A stretch of DNA of 10,103 nt from UBA2128 sp964534955 (GTDB lineage: Bacteria > Fidelibacterota > Marinisomatia > Marinisomatales > UBA2128), in NCBI GenBank assembly GCA_964534955.1, contig CAZHRR010000090.1, forward strand, positions 1 through 10,103, in the 5' to 3' direction. Positions 6,997 through 10,103 of this stretch are shown piece after piece. Under the pieces are notes generated by a model that was not told where the DNA came from, did not search any database, and was given only the letters and a program-made list of their open reading frames with translations. The position numbers and the translations under genes were made by a program. Within the stretch, counting starts at the first letter, position 1. Each line of letters starts with the position of its first letter.

Positions 6997-7788
6997 ATGA
7001 ACAAGATCAAACCTATAATCTGGATTCGCGGAGCAGGTGAATTAGGGAGCGCTGCAGCTGTCTCCTTATTTCGAGCCGGGTGTAGAATTTTTCTGAGTGA
7101 AATCAGCCCCCCTTTAGCCATTCGCCGTCCGGTAACATTCAGCGATGCCATTATTGATGGTGAGTCATTTGTCGAAGAAGTTTCAGCCAAGCTAGTAGAC
7201 AAAAGTTCATTCCCGTTAGAGAAATCAAACTATATTCCCTTGTTACTTGACAAACCTGAACAACTGAAAGAACTTTCACCTGATATTTTAGTAGATGTTC
7301 GCATGAAAAAAAGATATAACTCTGATTATCGTAATTGGGCGGAATTTGTTGTTGGACTTGGCCCAGGTTTCTCAGCTGGTGAAAATTGCCATGCCGTTAT
7401 TGAAACAATGCGTGGTCATAATCTTGGAAAGGTCATCTGGAAAGGGAATGCTTTGCCTGATACCGGAATACCGGGTAATGTTGGCGGTGAGACAAAACGA
7501 AGAGTGATAAAATCCCCAGGAAATGGGATATTGAAGTGGAATGTATCGTTTGGAGATATTGTACAAGAAGGAGATGAAATAGGAAGTTTGGATGATAACA
7601 CAGCAATTACCTCTCCCCTTTCTGGAATTGTCCGAGGTCTAATAAATCCTGCTGTGCCAGTCACAGATGGATTAAAGATAGGAGATATTGACCCACGGAG
7701 AGATGTTGATTATCTGAGCATTTCTGATAAAGCTCGATCCATCGGCAGGGCAGTGCTTGAAGCAGTCTTAATTAATACTCAGGGTTGA
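6997..7788 (+). CDS. yqeB: YqeB (EF2563-type) selenium-dependent molybdenum hydroxylase system protein
   Basis: 263-aa protein of the YqeB/EF2563 family, a genomic marker of selenium-dependent molybdenum hydroxylases. The N-terminal Rossmann-like segment has IRGAGELGSAAA (10-21), followed by RRPVTFSDAI (43-52), DVRMKKR (100-106), VGLGPGF (119-125) and ETKRRVIKSPGNG (165-177). The C-terminal part has a lipoyl/biotinyl-like pattern (GDIVQEGDEIG, TSPLSGIVRGLI) and KIGDIDPR (227-234). The ATG at 6997, one nucleotide after the yqeC stop, is preferred over an in-frame upstream ATG at 6901, because the extra 32 residues are translated out of frame from within yqeC and the family begins at the IRGAGELG strand. 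Function is predicted to be in maturation of the Mo-Se cofactor; the reaction is not known. Confidence 0.9.
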   Translation: MNKIKPIIWIRGAGELGSAAAVSLFRAGCRIFLSEISPPLAIRRPVTFSDAIIDGESFVEEVSAKLVDKSSFPLEKSNYIPLLLDKPEQLKELSPDILVDVRMKKRYNSDYRNWAEFVVGLGPGFSAGENCHAVIETMRGHNLGKVIWKGNALPDTGIPGNVGGETKRRVIKSPGNGILKWNVSFGDIVQEGDEIGSLDDNTAITSPLSGIVRGLINPAVPVTDGLKIGDIDPRRDVDYLSISDKARSIGRAVLEAVLINTQG

Positions 7789-7800
7789 ATACAAACAGTC

Positions 7801-8874
7801 ATGGAAAAAGAGGTATATCAAACACTAATAGATTTTGACATTACACAAAAAGCGGCACTGTGTTCAATCGTACTGTCGAAAGGTTCTGTGCCAAGAAAGG
7901 ACTATCCTCTCATGCTGGTTCTTAAAGAAGGGAGGAATACGGGCACTGTGGGTGGTGGGCGTATGGAATTCGAAGTAATTGAAACCGCAAAACAGGTTAT
8001 TGATACCGGTAAGCCAATCCTGAAGCAATTTGATTTAACTAATGATAATACAGAAGCTGATAGTAGTCTCTGCGGGGGCATTACGAAAATTCTGATCGAG
8101 CCTTTTACCAAGTCCCTCCAGAATTTCTGGAAATCTATCGACTATTTGAACTCCAATGATTCGTCTGGATTACTGGTTACATCGCTTAATAAAACTGGCG
8201 ATACATCACCATCCCGCAGCTGGTATGAACCCAATAGACTCCCCGATAATTGCCCGGAAACATTTAAGAAGAAAATTGATAACGTTATTAAAAGTGGTAA
8301 ACCTCACTCCTTCGAGGATGACAATACCATACAGCTTATTCAGTTGTTATTGCCTCCCCCTGTCCTGCACATCTTTGGTGCTGGTCATGTAGGAAAAGCA
8401 GTCGCAGATATTGCATATTTCATTGATTTCGACGCTCAAGTTTATGATGATAGAGAGGAATTTCTTACCTCAGAACGATTTCCCGATATACAGTACACCA
8501 AACTGGATTTATCATCTATTCTTGATAATCAGGTTTCGATGTCACCTCAGGATTATGCCTTGGTCGCTACACGAGGACATCATCAAGATTTGCATTTGAT
8601 GCATTGGCTAATAAAACAGAATCTTGATTATGTGGGGCTCGTCAGCAGTCAACGAAAATGGAAGATATTATCTGATTCGCTTAAAAAAGAAGGTATCTCA
8701 GAGGAACAGATAAAAGAAATTCACTCTCCAGTGGGACTTGATATCCACGCAGAAACCGTTCCGGAGATTGCAATAAGTGTGATTACTGAAATTATCCATC
8801 ATCACCGCAAGGGCTACCGTTCAACTCTATCTCTATCAAGCGATAAAAATGCAGAGATGGGACGCATTATTTAG
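7801..8874 (+). CDS. XdhC/CoxI-family molybdenum cofactor maturation protein
   Basis: 357-aa two-domain XdhC-family protein. The N-terminal XdhC/CoxI domain (about 5-105) includes SKGSVPRKDYPLML, GTVGGGRMEFEV (48-59) and SSLCGGITKILIEPF (88-102), whose C91 is the conserved cysteine of the CGG motif. The C-terminal Rossmann domain (about 188-335) has LHIFGAGHVGKAVA (189-202), YDDREEF (215-221), ALVATRGHHQDL (253-264), GLVSSQRKW (279-287) and SPVGLDIHAETVPEIAISV (309-327). In characterised relatives, XdhC binds sulfurated Moco and delivers it to xanthine dehydrogenase. Next to yqeB and yqeC it could instead serve a selenium-bearing cofactor, which is inference. It follows yqeB by 12 nt and is the last intact gene of the plus-strand operon. 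No clear ribosome binding site is present. Confidence 0.92.
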   Translation: MEKEVYQTLIDFDITQKAALCSIVLSKGSVPRKDYPLMLVLKEGRNTGTVGGGRMEFEVIETAKQVIDTGKPILKQFDLTNDNTEADSSLCGGITKILIEPFTKSLQNFWKSIDYLNSNDSSGLLVTSLNKTGDTSPSRSWYEPNRLPDNCPETFKKKIDNVIKSGKPHSFEDDNTIQLIQLLLPPPVLHIFGAGHVGKAVADIAYFIDFDAQVYDDREEFLTSERFPDIQYTKLDLSSILDNQVSMSPQDYALVATRGHHQDLHLMHWLIKQNLDYVGLVSSQRKWKILSDSLKKEGISEEQIKEIHSPVGLDIHAETVPEIAISVITEIIHHHRKGYRSTLSLSSDKNAEMGRII

Positions 8875-8882
8875 TAGTAAAG

Positions 8883-9116
8883 GCTACCTACCTTGTACCC
8901 CGGGTGGGAAGCTATTTAGAACTTTTGGTGGAGACAAATCCACGGCCCGTACTGATTCAAGACTGAAACACTACCGTTCGACATAGCTCCGCTCTGGTAA
9001 ACAACGAGCCTGATCTCACAGAGTTGGGGGTGAGAATAATGCATGAACATAGTTGGGAGAGGCAGTCCCGAAGTCATTATGTTTAATAGAGAAAGGCAAG
9101 TCTCGCTAACTTGCTT
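8883..9116 (+). ncRNA. Hairpin-rich 5' region of an IS110-type element, candidate bridge RNA
   Basis: Directly upstream of the transposase remnant lies a chain of stems. They are an imperfect 5' stem at 8883-8912 (GCT/CC/ACC paired with GGT/GG/AGC); GTGGA/TCCAC at 8928-8932 and 8939-8943; TTCA/TGAA at 8956-8959 and 8964-8967; TCTCAC/GTGAGA at 9014-9019 and 9030-9035; AACATA/TATGTT at 9046-9051 and 9078-9083 enclosing GGGA/TCCC; and AGGCAAGT/ACTTGCTT, one G-U pair included, at 9094-9101 and 9109-9116. IS110 elements are known to encode a structured bridge RNA from the non-coding end next to the recombinase gene, and the position fits. Assignment as a bridge RNA is inference; guide loops matching donor and target could not be defined, and the RNA ends are approximate. 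Confidence 0.45.
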
Positions 9117-9147
9117 AAAAAGTCAGACAACAGAAAGGGGATTTGCC

Positions 9148-9348
9148 ATAGGAAAAAATACAGTTACAGATTGGTCAGGACAAACACTATTTGTTGGAAT
9201 TGACGTGGGTAAGAACCGCTGGGCAGTGACAGTGAGGACAGTGGATATAGAGTTAAAGAAATTTGTCACAGATGGAAAAGAGTCTTGTTTTAAGGCATTA
9301 CTCTGGATCTGGCCTGGAGCTATAATGAGGACCGCCCTGTTGGAGTAA
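9148..9348 (+). pseudogene. IS110-family transposase, N-terminal remnant
   Basis: The frame encodes GKNTVTDWSGQTLFVGIDVG and then a short lysine-rich segment ending in FKALL. This matches the start of IS110/IS1111-type recombinases: SGQTLFVGID holds the first aspartate of the RuvC-like DEDD active site, but the usual following VHK reads VGK. The natural start position, 7 nt after an AGGGG ribosome binding site (9136-9140), is ATA at 9148 instead of ATG. After about 55 residues the similarity stops, and a stop follows at 9346-9348. The remaining roughly 250-350 residues, including the DEDD acidic residues and the C-terminal serine domain, are absent. The frame is open upstream to 9043, but that part overlaps the hairpin-rich RNA region and is unlikely to be protein. 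The element is an inactive relic. Confidence 0.65.
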
Positions 9349-9370
9349 GAGATGTGGCGAGAATTAATTA

Positions 9371-9394
9371 CCCTTACTGACATAGTGGTAAGGG
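9371..9394. terminator. Perfect 7-bp stem hairpin, possible terminator
   Basis: CCCTTAC at 9371-9377 pairs perfectly with GTAAGGG at 9388-9394 across a 10-nt loop. On the plus strand it is followed by CTATAATTTC, a poor U-tract, so it is only a weak candidate for a rho-independent terminator. It lies downstream of the transposase remnant and could be part of the old element. Confidence 0.3.
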
Positions 9395-9546
9395 CTATAA
9401 TTTCTAGCGGAATAGAAACTACAGCGAGTGATTTGAAAGATCTCCTTAGAGAAAAGCCATAATAAAACTATACAGGCCCTACCAATATCTTATCCGGCCC
9501 CGATTTGTGCCAGTTCTCTTTATCAGTAGTCGGATTGACTCGTCGA

Positions 9547-9564
9547 AACAATGTATACATTGTT
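9547..9564. repeat. Perfect 18-bp palindrome
   Basis: AACAATGTATACATTGTT reads identically on both strands. It lies 52 bp beyond the stop of the convergent glutamate synthase-family gene. A two-fold symmetric site of this length resembles an operator for a dimeric repressor, but no gene start lies immediately next to it. It may belong to a lost or decayed gene. Confidence 0.6.
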
Positions 9565-9615
9565 AATAGAATCATAATTACCATTGAGGCATGAACCCTT
9601 ATACAAATTTATCAT

Positions 9616-10103
9616 TCAATCATTCAGAATCTCCTCTACCTCTTCCATGTCAGCATCAAAAATATACTGGATACCACTAGTTTTGGATGCCCCGCGAGTA
9701 ATAGCGGCTATATCATTGCGCGATAAATACTCGATCATGAATTTGCGACTGCCGCACATAAGCTGTCGAAGTCCTTGAGCCAGACGTTCATAATATGTAT
9801 ACAGTCCAATAGCTCCAGTAGGAATTTTTTCAAACTCATCATCTCCCAATTCTTTTCGAAGTGATCTGGCTGTTACAAAGATTTCATCTTTCGTATTGCC
9901 AAAGCGCTCAACATATACTGGAAGCTGATTAATCTCAATAGCATTTCCAATTGTCTTACCCACCATAGCAGCAGCAATCGGACCACGTGCCATACCAATG
10001 AGCTTCACATAGGGCGCCCCCAGAGACAAACCCTTGAATATTTGGTCCTCGAAGGTGAAACCAGCTGCCAACACCAATGTTGGAATATATTTACCTCTAT
10101 CGG
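9616..10103 (-). CDS. FMN-binding glutamate synthase-family protein, C-terminal part
   Basis: The frame is open from the right window edge to a TGA at 9616-9618, giving 161 complete codons. The apparent start (TTG at 10077) is internal, because the frame continues upstream as DRGKYIPT. Recognisable blocks are TLVLAAGFTFEDQIFKGLSL followed by GAPYVKLIGMARGPIAAAM and VGKTIGNAIE. These match the end of the FMN/TIM-barrel glutamate synthase domain in the stand-alone FMN-binding glutamate synthase-like proteins, which lack the amidotransferase domain of GltB. The tail ends in DADMEEVEEILND. Most of the barrel, including the main FMN-binding and the 3Fe-4S cysteines, would lie beyond the window. 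These stand-alone proteins are often not true glutamate synthases, so the reaction is uncertain. It converges with the plus-strand operon and has no evident link to purine metabolism. Confidence 0.82.
   Translation of the reverse strand, partial: DRGKYIPTLVLAAGFTFEDQIFKGLSLGAPYVKLIGMARGPIAAAMVGKTIGNAIEINQLPVYVERFGNTKDEIFVTARSLRKELGDDEFEKIPTGAIGLYTYYERLAQGLRQLMCGSRKFMIEYLSRNDIAAITRGASKTSGIQYIFDADMEEVEEILND

Larger units (their letters stand above)
8883..9462 (+). mobile_element. Degenerate IS110-family insertion sequence, boundaries uncertain
   Basis: Defined by the structured region followed by the truncated DEDD-type transposase start. IS110 elements usually lack terminal inverted repeats and make no long target duplications, so the ends cannot be seen here. 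The right part is missing or replaced: the sequence from about 9300 onward does not resemble the rest of a transposase. The coordinates are a working estimate. Confidence 0.5.
8875..9615. other. 741-bp region without an intact gene: decayed IS110-type element and AT-rich spacer
   Basis: Between the XdhC-family gene and the convergent glutamate synthase-family gene there is no intact coding sequence. The first about 240 bases form a series of hairpins; then a broken transposase N-terminus runs to about 9348. A fragment that continues in the same frame after a stop reaches 9462. The remainder is AT-rich spacer with an 18-bp palindrome. No terminal repeats or target duplication could be located, so the boundaries of the insertion element are unknown. 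Confidence 0.7.

Noticed and set aside
9043..9147. N-terminal extension of the transposase remnant starting at an ATG at 9043
   Set aside because: The region forms stems typical of a structured RNA, and the recognisable protein similarity begins only after the ribosome binding site at 9136-9140.
9123..9383. 86-aa minus-strand open frame opposite the transposase remnant
   Set aside because: It is the antisense of the IS110 N-terminus and shows no protein family features.
1..10103. CRISPR arrays, tRNA or rRNA genes
   Set aside because: I saw no regularly spaced direct repeats and no cloverleaf or ribosomal RNA sequence on either strand.

Overview
The window carries a purine-catabolism locus built around a molybdenum hydroxylase, with the genes that mature its cofactor. 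The organism looks like a Gram-negative bacterium of moderate to low GC, most likely in or near the Bacteroidota/FCB group. The evidence is a signal-peptide-bearing outer-membrane beta-barrel of the DUF5020 (Tsx-like) type, AT-rich intergenic DNA, and mostly weak or absent Shine-Dalgarno sequences. The lineage call is an inference and is not secure. Both ends cut through genes. The left end starts exactly on one arm of a perfect 23-bp inverted repeat, so the window may be a whole contig that stopped at a fold-back.

Layout. On the minus strand, read from about 5300 down to 1, is a tight operon: adenine deaminase (ade), the molybdopterin-binding subunit of a xanthine dehydrogenase-type hydroxylase, a 63-aa unrecognised small ORF that overlaps the previous stop by GTGA, and an SsnA-type amidohydrolase that runs off the left edge. 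A divergent intergenic region (5311-5488) separates this from a plus-strand set: a DUF5020 outer-membrane protein, then yqeC, yqeB and an XdhC/CoxI-family gene. From 8875 to 9615 there is no intact gene. This stretch holds a decayed IS110-family insertion sequence: a run of RNA-like hairpins where a bridge RNA would be expected, then a transposase N-terminus lacking a normal start and most of the protein. Next come a strong hairpin and an 18-bp perfect palindrome. The right end (9616-10103) is the C-terminal part of an FMN-binding glutamate synthase-family protein on the minus strand.

How it fits together. The barrel could admit purines or nucleosides through the outer membrane. Ade converts adenine to hypoxanthine, and the hydroxylase could oxidise hypoxanthine or xanthine. 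SsnA may deaminate another purine or related ring, but its substrate is unknown. YqeC and YqeB are the marker proteins of selenium-dependent molybdenum hydroxylases, and XdhC-family proteins handle the molybdenum cofactor and its terminal chalcogen. Together they suggest that the hydroxylase carries a labile selenium ligand. The 2Fe-2S and FAD subunits that such an enzyme needs are not in the window and are not fused to the Mo subunit, so they must lie elsewhere.
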